In this document: positions 1 to 8,438 of the stretch, piece after piece
How positions within the stretch are numbered: position 1 is the stretch's first letter
Layout of the letters: each line of letters begins with the position of its first letter
Assembly (NCBI GenBank): GCA_024277485.1
Contig: JAJRVA010000072.1
Coordinates: 1 to 12,783, forward strand
Direction of reading: 5' to 3'
Source of the DNA: Deltaproteobacteria bacterium
GTDB lineage: Bacteria; Desulfobacterota; Desulfobulbia; Desulfobulbales; Desulfobulbaceae
DNA length: 12,783 nt
Notes under the pieces: model-generated
What the model was told of the DNA's origin: nothing
The model's input: only the letters and a program-made list of their open reading frames with translations
The model's database searches: none
Program-made: the position numbers and the translations under genes

Positions 1-813
1 CGGGCGGACCGCATAAGCGACCGGCTCCTGTCCCTGCTTTCCGGATCAGGCCTGAAAAGTGTTGCCATTGCCCCGGATGGATGCTCGGAGCGGCTGCGCA
101 GGGTTATCAACAAGGGACTTACTGAAGATGATCTGCTGAGTGCGGCGACAAAGCTGGTCAAAGTGGGCATTGTTCACCTCAAGCTGTACGTCATGATAGG
201 GCTGCCCACGGAGACCGAGGATGATCTCCGGGAGATGGTCGATTTTGTCCAGCGACTCCGGCAGCAGATTCTCCCTACAGGCAGGAAAAGGGGCCGGGTA
301 ACTGAGATCTCCCTGTCAATAAACAGTTTCGTGCCCAAGCCCTGGACTCCGTTCCAATATGTCTCTTTCGGCGGTCTGGATCCTGAAACAGCGGCCGGAT
401 GCCGGGATGAAAACTTGGCGGTTGTGGCGTTGAAGCGGAAAATCAGGTATCTTCGGAAGTATCTGTCCGGGATGCCAAACGTCAAGATAAAGGCAGACCG
501 TCCGGAGCGGGTACTCCAGCAGGCTGTATTTTCACGGGGTGACAGGCGGATGGCCCCGGTTCTCCATGACATGGCGCTGCATGGTTTTTCCCTGAAAAAG
601 GCCTTGAAAAAGTACCGGCTCACTGCATGGGAATATGCGGTGCGGCCAAGAGATAAAGATGAAATATTCTGCTGGGACATACTGGACCATGGGATTCATA
701 AAGAGTACCTGTGGCGGGAGTACCGGAGAAGCATGAGCGGCAAAGCGACCATTGCCTGTGACACGGCCAGGTGTCATCGCTGCGGAGTCTGTAATGAAAA
801 ACCAAAGGTCTGA
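1..813 (+). CDS. Radical SAM protein (B12-binding/Elp3-type), C-terminal part, 5' end off the window
   Basis: The frame is open from base 1 and ends with TGA at 811-813, so 270 residues are visible. They include the second half of a radical SAM barrel. The stretch IAPDGCSERLRRVINKG (about residues 23-39) and the following HLKLYVMIGLPTETEDD are typical of radical SAM proteins with an N-terminal cobalamin-binding domain, where the usual form is APEAGSERLRRVINKG. Here Glu-Ala is replaced by Asp-Gly-Cys. The CxxxCxxC cluster that binds the SAM-cleaving 4Fe-4S centre would lie upstream, outside the window. The C-terminus carries a CxxCGVC motif (CHRCGVC) that may bind a metal or second cluster, which is an inference. 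The substrate is unknown. The 3' end overlaps the next gene by 20 bases, suggesting translational coupling. Family assignment is firm; the reaction is not. Confidence 0.85.
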   Translation, partial: RADRISDRLLSLLSGSGLKSVAIAPDGCSERLRRVINKGLTEDDLLSAATKLVKVGIVHLKLYVMIGLPTETEDDLREMVDFVQRLRQQILPTGRKRGRVTEISLSINSFVPKPWTPFQYVSFGGLDPETAAGCRDENLAVVALKRKIRYLRKYLSGMPNVKIKADRPERVLQQAVFSRGDRRMAPVLHDMALHGFSLKKALKKYRLTAWEYAVRPRDKDEIFCWDILDHGIHKEYLWREYRRSMSGKATIACDTARCHRCGVCNEKPKV

Positions 814-2269
814 AGTGCAGGCGCATCAGGTAGAAAGCAGCGGGGGCCTCCTAGATACCGGTATTCAGCCTTTCAAGCTGGTTAAATATTTTTCTTTTAC
901 CAGTCTGGCTGTTATTCTTATTGCTTCCTTTGCCCTGTCATGGATTATCTCCAACAACGCCAAAAAGGTCCTGCTTGACCGGAGTGAGGCCTATTCAGAG
1001 CTTTTTGCGGAAAATCTCAACCGCCAGGTATTTCTGCGCTTTGTTCTGCCTACCGTTATCCAGTATGGCAGCATTGCCCTCAGCAACAGGAGGCAATTCG
1101 AGCGTCTTGACCAGATTGTCAAAAACATTACCCGGGGAATGGGAATCGACTCTGTCACCATCTACGATTCCAATGAGAATATTATCTCATACTCGACCGT
1201 TCCCGAGCTGGTCGGAAAGATGGACAGGGGAGGGAGGGAGTACCGGAAGGCCCTGCAAGGGGAGAACACGTCCATCCTTATCTTCAGCGGTTCTCTCATT
1301 AACATCCTGCCGGGTACCGCGCCAGTTTTCTGTAAACTCAAGACCTATGTTCCATTCCGCGGCGAGACTCAAACAGGTGGGCAGAGTGAAAATATCATGG
1401 GGGTTATTGAGATCGTCAAAGACCTGTCAGGAGACATCAACGCGATAATTGAGCTCCAGGTCCGGATTATCGTCTTGTCGCTCATGATTATGACCATTCT
1501 CTTTGCCGTCCTGTCATACATAGTTCTGCGGGCAGACAGGATCATTGAGGCCAGGGCGGCCGAGAGGAGAATTCTTGAGGAGAAGCTGAATGAGGCCGAG
1601 CGGCTGGCAAATCTCGGCAAGATGATTGCGGCAGTATCCCATGAGATAAAAAACCCGCTTGGCATTGTCAGGTCAACAGCGGAAATGCTCGGGAAAAGAA
1701 TCTCGAAAGTTGCTCCCGGCAACGAGCACCTGGCCAACATTATCGTTGAAGAAACTGTACGATTAGATGGCATTGTTCGCGAGTTTCTCGATTTTGCCAG
1801 GCCGAAAGATCCGCAAAAGGAGCCTGTCAAGCTGAACCACCTGGTGGAAAGGGTGGCCCGTTTCATGGAACCGGAACTTGAGAAAAAATCGGTTGCACTT
1901 GATCTTTCCCTTGACCAGGAACTTCCCGACATACCCCTGGATCAGGAGCAGATCTACCAGGTTTTGCTGAACATGGTTATCAACTCGATTCAGGCCCTGC
2001 CGAACGGCGGCAATATTACCCTGGGTACCCGGTTTAATCCCGCCGGCAGATGTATCGAACTTTCAGTTTCGGATACCGGGCTGGGAATCTCACCTGATAA
2101 GATTGATCAGATATTCACCCCGTTCTTTACGGATAAAAACCGTGGCTCAGGCCTCGGCCTGGCAATCGCGAAAAACATTATTGATAAACATGAAGGATCG
2201 ATTGAGGTATCAAGCAGTAAGGGAGATGGAAGCCGCTTTACAATAGTTTTCCCCATACCTGGCTGGTAG
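794..2269 (+). CDS. Membrane sensor histidine kinase (NtrB/AtoS-like)
   Basis: This is a 491-residue sensor kinase. I chose ATG 794 over an upstream in-frame start at 752 because GGAG at 784-787 gives it a ribosome binding site and the start lies at the end of the previous gene. A first membrane helix spans about residues 33-53. An extracytoplasmic sensor region of about 170 residues follows, PAS/Cache-like by position. The second helix is at about 224-246. A charged, probably coiled linker (about 248-272) leads into HisKA, with phosphoacceptor His283 in SHEIKNPLG. The HATPase_c domain has its N box around Asn393/Asn397, a DTGLG motif at 427-431, and GSGLGLAI at 451-458. There is no HAMP domain and no receiver domain. 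No response regulator is present in the window, so its partner is elsewhere. Autophosphorylation and phosphotransfer are expected; the signal is unknown. Confidence 0.93.
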   Translation: MKNQRSEVQAHQVESSGGLLDTGIQPFKLVKYFSFTSLAVILIASFALSWIISNNAKKVLLDRSEAYSELFAENLNRQVFLRFVLPTVIQYGSIALSNRRQFERLDQIVKNITRGMGIDSVTIYDSNENIISYSTVPELVGKMDRGGREYRKALQGENTSILIFSGSLINILPGTAPVFCKLKTYVPFRGETQTGGQSENIMGVIEIVKDLSGDINAIIELQVRIIVLSLMIMTILFAVLSYIVLRADRIIEARAAERRILEEKLNEAERLANLGKMIAAVSHEIKNPLGIVRSTAEMLGKRISKVAPGNEHLANIIVEETVRLDGIVREFLDFARPKDPQKEPVKLNHLVERVARFMEPELEKKSVALDLSLDQELPDIPLDQEQIYQVLLNMVINSIQALPNGGNITLGTRFNPAGRCIELSVSDTGLGISPDKIDQIFTPFFTDKNRGSGLGLAIAKNIIDKHEGSIEVSSSKGDGSRFTIVFPIPGW

Positions 2270-2280
2270 ACCGGATATTC

Positions 2281-3402
2281 ATGGAAGAGTATCGGGTCGG
2301 ATTTTGTGTTACTTCTCACGGGTATGGGCATGCCGCCCGTTCAGTTGCCGTTATGGAGGCACTCTCGGAGCTGGTCAGAGTTCGCTTTACCCTGGTAACC
2401 ATGGTGCCGGAATGGTTTTTCCGCAGTTCATTTGGCGGCGCTTTCACGGTGCATCCGGTTCAGGCGGATATCGGGCTTGTGCAGGTTTCCGCCCTGGAGG
2501 TGGACCTGCCGGCGACAGTCAGAAAACTCCATGAATTTTATCCACTGCGCAGGGACAGGGTCGAGAAGCTTGCCGCTGTTTTTGCCGATTGTCAGCTGGT
2601 TGTAAGCGATATAGCCCCCATGGGAATTGCAGCGGCGCGGCTGACAGGTGTTCCTTCGGTCCTGCTTGAAAATTTCACTTGGGACTGGATTTACGAGGGA
2701 TACCAGCAGGCCCGGCCGGAGATAAAACAGTTTGCCTCCGCAGTCAGGGAATTATACGACAAGGCGGACTATCATATTCAGGCCGACCCTGTCTGTGAAA
2801 AGAAGAACACCGACCTGTTTGCAGCTCCTGTGGCCAGAAAGGCGAGAAAAAGCCGGGAGGCTGTCCGCCGGAAACTGGGGGTGGAAAGGGAGCAGCGCCT
2901 GGTTCTGGTGAGCATGGGGGGATGGGGCATGCAACAGCTTCCGGCGTGGAACCTTAAAGGTTATGAGGATACGGTATTTCTGCTTCCGGGAAGGCAGGGG
3001 CGTGAAGCAGGGCAGAGAAATCTTCGCTTTGTTCCCGCAGATTCCGGTTTTTTTCATCCTGACCTGGTCGCCGCTTCCGATGCTGTGATCGGCAAGGTAG
3101 GGTATTCAACCCTGGCGGAAATCTACCAGGCCGGTGTGCCTTACGGGTATATTCCGCGGCCCGGCTTCAGGGAGTCCGGACCGCTTGTCCGGTTTATAAA
3201 AAAAAATATGAGCGGAGTTGAGATTCCTGCTGAAAATTATAAGGATGGTAGCTGGCTTGCGGTTCTGCCGCAGCTCTTTGCAATGGAACATACGGGAGTA
3301 AAACGGATAAACGGAGCCGACCTGTGTGGTGATCTGATAGCTTCACTCCTGACGGGCTCCGGGAACGTGTCCGGGACAGATGATGGCAGATCTTCGGGTT
3401 GA
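2281..3402 (+). CDS. GT-B fold glycosyltransferase-like protein (arabinokinase-N-terminal-like)
   Basis: This 373-residue cytoplasmic protein begins with VGFCVTSHGYGHAARS, the glycine/histidine loop that opens GT-B sugar-nucleotide enzymes of the MurG-like group. The middle contains ENFTWDWIYEGY, and the C-terminal half contains VSMGGWG and then DAVIGKVGYSTLAEIYQAGVPYGYIPR, which resembles the donor-binding half. The same ordered motifs occur in the N-terminal domain of plant and bacterial L-arabinokinase-type proteins, but no GHMP kinase domain follows here. ATG 2281 is the only reasonable start, 11 bases after the kinase gene. I see no clear Shine-Dalgarno, so translation may be coupled. 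The last 23 bases overlap the next gene. Donor and acceptor cannot be deduced, and a function as a sugar-phosphate or lipid glycosyltransferase is only a guess. Confidence 0.82.
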   Translation: MEEYRVGFCVTSHGYGHAARSVAVMEALSELVRVRFTLVTMVPEWFFRSSFGGAFTVHPVQADIGLVQVSALEVDLPATVRKLHEFYPLRRDRVEKLAAVFADCQLVVSDIAPMGIAAARLTGVPSVLLENFTWDWIYEGYQQARPEIKQFASAVRELYDKADYHIQADPVCEKKNTDLFAAPVARKARKSREAVRRKLGVEREQRLVLVSMGGWGMQQLPAWNLKGYEDTVFLLPGRQGREAGQRNLRFVPADSGFFHPDLVAASDAVIGKVGYSTLAEIYQAGVPYGYIPRPGFRESGPLVRFIKKNMSGVEIPAENYKDGSWLAVLPQLFAMEHTGVKRINGADLCGDLIASLLTGSGNVSGTDDGRSSG

Positions 3403-3994
3403 AAATCTTTCCTTCCGCAATCGTGGCCCCTACAGCTTTATCGTCCATGGCGGGCAATGCTGCGGATTATGCGGGGCCTCCGGTTCCGGCAAAACACTGC
3501 TCCTGCGCTCGCTTGTCGACCTGGACCAGCATACGGGCATGATCTCCCTGGACACTGTGACCTGCCGGGAGATCCAGGCCCCGGAGTGGAGGAAACGCGT
3601 GGGGATGCTGCCGGCAGAGAGCTGCTGGTGGTTTGACAGTGTTGGAGAGCATTTCAGCGATCCTGGCAGCCAGGTAAAGGAGCTGCTCCGCCCCCTTGGT
3701 TTTGGGATGGATGTCATGGACTGGCAGGTTCAGCGGTTGTCAACCGGGGAAAAGCAGCGACTTGCCATTGTCCGGCTTCTTGCAAACAGCCCGCAGGCTC
3801 TGCTGCTTGACGAACCTACCGCCAGCCTGGACAGGAAAAATATTACGCGGGCGGAAGATATGCTTTTGGGATACTGCAGGGACAAGGCAATCCCGCTTCT
3901 CTGGGTCAGTCACGACCCTGTTCAGCTCGACCGGGTGGCGGACCTGTGTATGACCATGCAGCAGGACGGTCGGCTGGTTGAAGGAAAAATGTGA
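3380..3994 (+). CDS. fetA: FetA-like ABC transporter ATP-binding subunit
   Basis: This is a compact 204-residue ABC ATPase. Walker A is GASGSGKT at residues 32-39, the signature LSTGEKQ at 120-126, Walker B with the catalytic glutamate LLLDEPT at 141-147, a D-loop SLD at 149-151, and the switch His178 in WVSHD. The usual Q-loop glutamine is not visible: after the strand VGMLPAE the equivalent residue appears to be Glu80, followed by a Trp-Trp pair. ATG 3380 is followed at once by a second in-frame ATG at 3383, and either could be used. The gene starts 23 bases before the glycosyltransferase gene ends, and its stop overlaps the permease start. Together with the UPF0014 permease it should form the FetAB exporter, which in E. 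coli has been linked to iron efflux and oxidative-stress resistance. The transported metal here is inferred, not shown. Confidence 0.88.
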   Translation: MMADLRVENLSFRNRGPYSFIVHGGQCCGLCGASGSGKTLLLRSLVDLDQHTGMISLDTVTCREIQAPEWRKRVGMLPAESCWWFDSVGEHFSDPGSQVKELLRPLGFGMDVMDWQVQRLSTGEKQRLAIVRLLANSPQALLLDEPTASLDRKNITRAEDMLLGYCRDKAIPLLWVSHDPVQLDRVADLCMTMQQDGRLVEGKM

Positions 3995-4788
3995 GCATGA
4001 ATGTTATAGAACTTTCTCCTGTTGATCTCATTATCGCGTCCCTGCTTGTTCTGGGGGTTGGTTGTTTAAGCTGGCGCATGCACCTTCAGCTTGAAAAACA
4101 ACTCTTTGTCGCGTCGTTGAGGACGACCCTGCAGCTTCTGTTAGTCGGCTATGTCCTCCGCTTTGTTTTCGCGTCAGCAAGCCCGGGACTCGTCATTCTC
4201 ATAGCGGTCTTTATGCTTTTTGTTGCCGGACGCGAGGTGATGGCGCGCCAGCAGAGAAGGGTGAGGGGCTGGTTCGGATGGCTGATGGGGACAGGAGCAC
4301 TGTTTGTTTCCTCCTTCATGGTGACTCTTTTCGCTCTTATCGTGCTCGTCGGCAATCAGCCCTGGTATGCTCCCCGGTATGCCATACCACTTCTGGGGAT
4401 GCTGATCGGCAACACCATGAACGGTGTGGCTCTGAGCATGGACCGGCTGACTGAGACCCTGTGGCAGCAGCGCCGGACAGTTGAACAGCGGTTGCTGTTA
4501 GGACAGACAAGCGATCAGGCTGTCAGGGAAATCCGGCAGGCGGCCATGCGTTCCGGCATGATTCCCATAATCAACTCCATGGCTGCGGCAGGTATTGTCA
4601 GTCTGCCGGGGATGATGACGGGGCAGATTTTAAGCGGGACTGAACCGGTTGCCGCAGTGAAGTATCAGATACTTATCATGCTTCTGATAGCTTCCGGAAC
4701 AGGTTTCGGTATTGTTGCGGCGATGTGGATGGCCGGGAAAAAACTCTTTGACGGGCGGCATCGTCTCCGCCTGGATGTCTTACGGTAA
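3991..4788 (+). CDS. fetB: FetB-like (UPF0014) ABC exporter permease
   Basis: This is a 265-residue polytopic inner-membrane protein with about seven hydrophobic segments. Family hallmarks are the early amphipathic RTTLQLLLVGYVL, the central LLGMLIGNTMNGVALSMDRL, and the late SMAAAGIVSLPGMMTGQILSG followed by AAVKYQILIMLL. This pattern is specific to the UPF0014/FetB family. GTG 3991 is preferred because it overlaps the ATPase stop (GTGA) and sits five bases after AAGGA at 3981-3985. An ATG at 3997 is the alternative and would remove two residues. Length matches the family (about 260). The protein forms the membrane channel of the exporter with the preceding ATPase, probably for ferrous or another transition metal, inferred from E. 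coli FetAB. Confidence 0.92.
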   Translation: MSMNVIELSPVDLIIASLLVLGVGCLSWRMHLQLEKQLFVASLRTTLQLLLVGYVLRFVFASASPGLVILIAVFMLFVAGREVMARQQRRVRGWFGWLMGTGALFVSSFMVTLFALIVLVGNQPWYAPRYAIPLLGMLIGNTMNGVALSMDRLTETLWQQRRTVEQRLLLGQTSDQAVREIRQAAMRSGMIPIINSMAAAGIVSLPGMMTGQILSGTEPVAAVKYQILIMLLIASGTGFGIVAAMWMAGKKLFDGRHRLRLDVLR

Positions 4789-4976
4789 ATGTACTGTATT
4801 CTCCGCCGGTTCCGGGAGAAACTGTATTGACATTACATAACAATCGGGGCAAACTGTTTTACCATGGTTCATGGAATGAAGAGAGTTGGATTCAATACAA
4901 GGTTTTCCCTTCATATTCCGCAGACAGGTGCAGCTCCCGGGCGGCCTGCTGTAGAGTTTGCGAGGCAGGGGTAAAC
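4789..4976 (+). promoter_or_regulatory. Intergenic gap with hairpin and possible promoter
   Basis: These 188 bases separate fetB from the AsmA-like gene and hold no convincing gene. An 8-base direct repeat ACTGTATT at 4793-4800 and 4821-4828 brackets a small hairpin (TTCTCC 4799-4804 pairing with GGAGAA 4815-4820). No T-tract follows, so it is a weak terminator candidate. A consensus -35 hexamer TTGACA lies at 4827-4832, but nothing close to TATAAT sits 16-18 bases downstream. The region probably separates two transcription units, which is an inference from its length, since other left-block gaps up to 9178 are 11 bases or less. Confidence 0.3.
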
Positions 4977-7900
4977 ATGGTGCCTGTCATAAAGAAAAAA
5001 AGGTATGTGTTAGGGGTACTGCTGGCTGTCGTACTGACGGTTGTCATTTTTCTGCCCCTGATACTTTCTTCCGATACTGTACTTCGCCTGGTTGTGTCTC
5101 GTGTCAACAGTACTGTTCCTGGCCGTCTCAGCATACAATCCTGGCTTATTGACTGGCAGCAGGGAGTGTTGTGCCAGGGTATCGAGTATGCTGACGACCG
5201 GAAGGGCCTTCGGATTACAATAGCACGTTTGACCAGTACCCAGGGACTTCTGGAGTTGATTTTTGCGCCAAAAAATTTAGGGCTTGTCGGCGTGGATTCG
5301 CCCGTGGTCGAGTTTTCCGGCTCTGTACCTGCCGGGAAAGGACTGCCGGAAAGTGATGCGTCGACCTCATCATCCGGTGATACAGCTGCCTGGGACAGGC
5401 TGGTACTGCAGCTCCAGGTCCGGGACGGATTGGTTAAAACCGGACCGGGTGATGCTGAGGGGGAACTGGGGTTCAAGGGGATAAACCTCCATTCAAACCT
5501 GGCCAACGGGGTGATTGATTTCAGCCTGAAGTTTCAGGCCCTGGGAGAACAGGGGGTGGTTGAAGCCAAAGGGACCCTCAACCTCCCTGCCCGGAGCAGG
5601 GGTCTGCTTGAAACTCTTATTGTAAACGCAGATATCACGGTCGATAATTATCAGTTCAGGGACGTTTTATCTTTTTTCGCGCCGCGCTTAAACCTGCCGA
5701 CCGGCGAGGGAATTCTGAATGCCGATTTTAGTGTCAGGGTCGTCGGGATCGAAGAGATAAAGCTCAGCGGAACAGCAGGCATGACGGATGTCAGATTGGC
5801 TGGAGGTGTTTTGGGGGAGGACATCCCGTCCTTCCGGGAAATCAGCCTTTCCCTGGAAGAGACTGAATGGTCAAAACGTTACTGGGCCGTCAAACAGCTT
5901 CATCTGGAGTCGGATGCCGGGACACTCAACTTCTCCGGCGAGCGCATGAATAAAGGATTGCAGCTTAAGAGCCGGGGCACACTTCTCATCCCGGTGCTGT
6001 TTGACCGCTTCCCCCATCTTCTTCGTGTTCAGGAGGCAACATTAATCGAATCAGGTTCCCTGGATTTTACCGCGGATCTTTCCCAGGACGGCCCACAGGG
6101 AAAACTTGATGTCAAGGCCCGGACGGAAAACCTTGGCGGTTTGTTTCATGGCAATGCATTTGTCTGGGATAATCCATTGACCGCTACTCTGCTCGGGGAA
6201 AAGAACGGGCTGGATTTTAAAATTCGAAGGCTGCATGTTGACGCACCCTTTGCCCAGGCCTATGGGCGCGGTAACCTGCGCTCGTTTGAGCTTGAAGCGT
6301 CGGCGGATGTGGGTGCGGCACTTGTCGCAATCGGTAAACTGTTTCAGCATCCCTGGTCCGGTACGGGCAAACTGGAACTGGAGGCAAGAGCCAGTGGTGG
6401 TGAGCCGGGTGAGAAAAACTATACTGTCGCAACCGACCTCAACATCAGTAATTTTTCTCTCAGCAGGTCAGGTTCGGTCATTATTCCACGCCACGATTTT
6501 TCCATTGTCGGCAGTGGTGGTGCTCCTCTTTCCCTGCTCAAAGACAAAAAGGGCATGTTTGACCTGCAGTTTGCTCTTTCCTCATGGCTTGGCGATATTT
6601 TTCTGACTCTGAACGGAGAGCGCGGGGAAGAAGGTTTGATCGGGGCCCGGTACAGTACTGATTCAAGTCTCGATCTCGCAGGTCTCTCCTCCTTTCTCCT
6701 TGCAGTTGGACAACTGCCCGAGATGCCGAAGGTTTCAGGAGATCTTCAGGTCCAGGCCGCGGGATATATGGATCAGACAACCCTTGAAGTCGATGAACTG
6801 AGCAGCAGTATTCAGGATTTTTCTTTTGCCCGGGATGATTTTGCCGTTGATGATAAGAAACTCAGCCTGCGGATACTGCAGTCAGTCAATGACGAGGTGC
6901 CGTCGCTGGTCATTCATGACATGATTGTCTCTGACAACCGGGAGGAGTTTTTCAATGCCGGTGCCGGGTCTAACATTATTCAATTTCCGGATCGCAGTCT
7001 TTTTCTGCATAATATCAGCCTGGAGTCCGGAGCGGGCAGGCTCCAGCTTGGTGAACTGATAATTCCTGACTGGCAGCAGCCGCTGCAGGGGATCAGGACA
7101 CGTTTTGCCGTTACGAGTAATCTGGCGGAATTGACCCGGCTGCTGCAGGGCACCACCCTGCAGGAACTCGGGATAAACATGTCCGGCACAGGGCAGCTGG
7201 GTTTTCGCGCTGTTGAAACGGAAGAAGCTGGTCAGGAAATACAGGCTGATCTTCAACTGGATGATTTTTTCCTGTCCCGCAGGGGAGCGGATCTGCTGAC
7301 AAAGGAAAAGGTAAGCCTGGCAACGCATCTGACAGGCCGGATTACTGCAGGTGATTTTGCCATAGATGAATTCAGGCTGTCTTCCGGGCCCCTTGATATG
7401 GTCGCTGCCGGTACGCTTAAACCTGCAGAGCATGGGAAGATACTGGAATTTCAGGGAGAAATGACCCCGAAAATGGATCGTCTGGCGGCAGTCGTCAACA
7501 CGGCTTTTGATCTCAACATGACCATGCAGGGAAGGAAAAAAGAATCCTTTCAGGCCAGGTATCATTTTGGCAGCACTGGGGAAAAGGAAACAAACATCAA
7601 CCGGTTTTCCACCAGCCTGTATGCTGACAGGATCGAATACAAAGGTTTTGTGTTCAGTGCCTTAAGGATGCCGGTATCTCTTGAGGAAAATAACCTCCAT
7701 GTAGAGCTCTCCGGCCGGATGAATGACGGTACGCTCAACCTGGTGTCTGACAGTGATTTCGCCGTTGACCCCCCGGTGTTGCAAATTCCCCCGGCCAGCC
7801 GGATACTGACCGGCGTCCAACTCGGGAAACCCGTTGTTGACAACCTGCTGCAGGGGATTCATCCTCTTTTCGGGATTCTGGCCACCCCAACGGGCACCAT

Positions 7901-8432
7901 AGATGTTGCGGTGGATTCATTGACCTGGCCCCTGGTAAAAGACGGGGGTAATGATGCTGATTTTGTTGCCATTATCAATACGAGTCAGGTGAGTTTCAGC
8001 AGCACGGCATTCCTTCAGGGGATACTCACCGGTTTTGGTCTGGACAAAAAAAATCTTACCCTGCAGGAGAGTAAGATATACTGTACCGGCCAGAACGGTC
8101 GGATTGCGTGTTCCCCGATTCGGATTCTTGTGGGTGGTTCGGAAATGGTCTTAAGTGGATCTGTCGGCATGGATAAATCCCTGGATTATCTTCTGCAGGT
8201 CCCGGTGACCGAGAAACTGGTCGGCAGGGAGGGATACCGTGTCCTGGAAGGGACAACGGTCAGGGTTCCCATCAGAGGGACAAGCGGCAGGCCGTCCTTC
8301 GACAAAAAGATAGTTGCGGCGGCTGTTGAGGATCTGGCAAAACAGGCAGCGGTCAAGGCCATTGAAAAGAAGGCTGAAGAAATTCTGCCCGGGCTTATCG
8401 AGGGTGTCCTCGGCCCCCTTCAACAGAAGTAA
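4977..8432 (+). CDS. Large inner-membrane-anchored AsmA-like protein
   Basis: This is a 1,151-residue protein. The frame is open back to 4827, but I chose ATG 4977. AGGGG at 4967-4971 is correctly spaced, and the start places a short basic segment (IKKKRY) directly before a single membrane helix at about residues 10-30, the typical AsmA-type N-terminal anchor. The rest is long, beta-rich and nearly cysteine-free, with repeated short strands of the form LxLxGxxxxGxL, as in AsmA/TamB/YhdP-type periplasmic proteins. The C-terminal 130 residues carry an AsmA-C-like pattern: a strand series, then LDYLLQVPVTEKL, then RVPIRGTSGRPSFD, and a final Ala/Lys/Glu helix at about 1110-1147. Members of this superfamily form hydrophobic grooves thought to carry phospholipids between membranes or influence outer-membrane assembly. 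Such a role here is by analogy. The gene ends six bases before crcB. Confidence 0.8.
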   Translation: MVPVIKKKRYVLGVLLAVVLTVVIFLPLILSSDTVLRLVVSRVNSTVPGRLSIQSWLIDWQQGVLCQGIEYADDRKGLRITIARLTSTQGLLELIFAPKNLGLVGVDSPVVEFSGSVPAGKGLPESDASTSSSGDTAAWDRLVLQLQVRDGLVKTGPGDAEGELGFKGINLHSNLANGVIDFSLKFQALGEQGVVEAKGTLNLPARSRGLLETLIVNADITVDNYQFRDVLSFFAPRLNLPTGEGILNADFSVRVVGIEEIKLSGTAGMTDVRLAGGVLGEDIPSFREISLSLEETEWSKRYWAVKQLHLESDAGTLNFSGERMNKGLQLKSRGTLLIPVLFDRFPHLLRVQEATLIESGSLDFTADLSQDGPQGKLDVKARTENLGGLFHGNAFVWDNPLTATLLGEKNGLDFKIRRLHVDAPFAQAYGRGNLRSFELEASADVGAALVAIGKLFQHPWSGTGKLELEARASGGEPGEKNYTVATDLNISNFSLSRSGSVIIPRHDFSIVGSGGAPLSLLKDKKGMFDLQFALSSWLGDIFLTLNGERGEEGLIGARYSTDSSLDLAGLSSFLLAVGQLPEMPKVSGDLQVQAAGYMDQTTLEVDELSSSIQDFSFARDDFAVDDKKLSLRILQSVNDEVPSLVIHDMIVSDNREEFFNAGAGSNIIQFPDRSLFLHNISLESGAGRLQLGELIIPDWQQPLQGIRTRFAVTSNLAELTRLLQGTTLQELGINMSGTGQLGFRAVETEEAGQEIQADLQLDDFFLSRRGADLLTKEKVSLATHLTGRITAGDFAIDEFRLSSGPLDMVAAGTLKPAEHGKILEFQGEMTPKMDRLAAVVNTAFDLNMTMQGRKKESFQARYHFGSTGEKETNINRFSTSLYADRIEYKGFVFSALRMPVSLEENNLHVELSGRMNDGTLNLVSDSDFAVDPPVLQIPPASRILTGVQLGKPVVDNLLQGIHPLFGILATPTGTIDVAVDSLTWPLVKDGGNDADFVAIINTSQVSFSSTAFLQGILTGFGLDKKNLTLQESKIYCTGQNGRIACSPIRILVGGSEMVLSGSVGMDKSLDYLLQVPVTEKLVGREGYRVLEGTTVRVPIRGTSGRPSFDKKIVAAAVEDLAKQAAVKAIEKKAEEILPGLIEGVLGPLQQK

Positions 8433-8438
8433 TTTGCA

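Noticed and set aside
752..793. An earlier start for the histidine kinase
   Set aside because: It would extend the overlap with the radical SAM gene to 62 bases, and ATG 794 has a GGAG site.
4827..4860. A sigma-70 promoter built on TTGACA
   Set aside because: No TATAAT-like hexamer lies at 16-18 bases. It is mentioned only as part of the gap.
4827..4976. A 50-residue N-terminal extension of the AsmA-like protein
   Set aside because: The extension has no ribosome binding site or signal character. ATG 4977 has AGGGG in place and sits directly before the membrane anchor.
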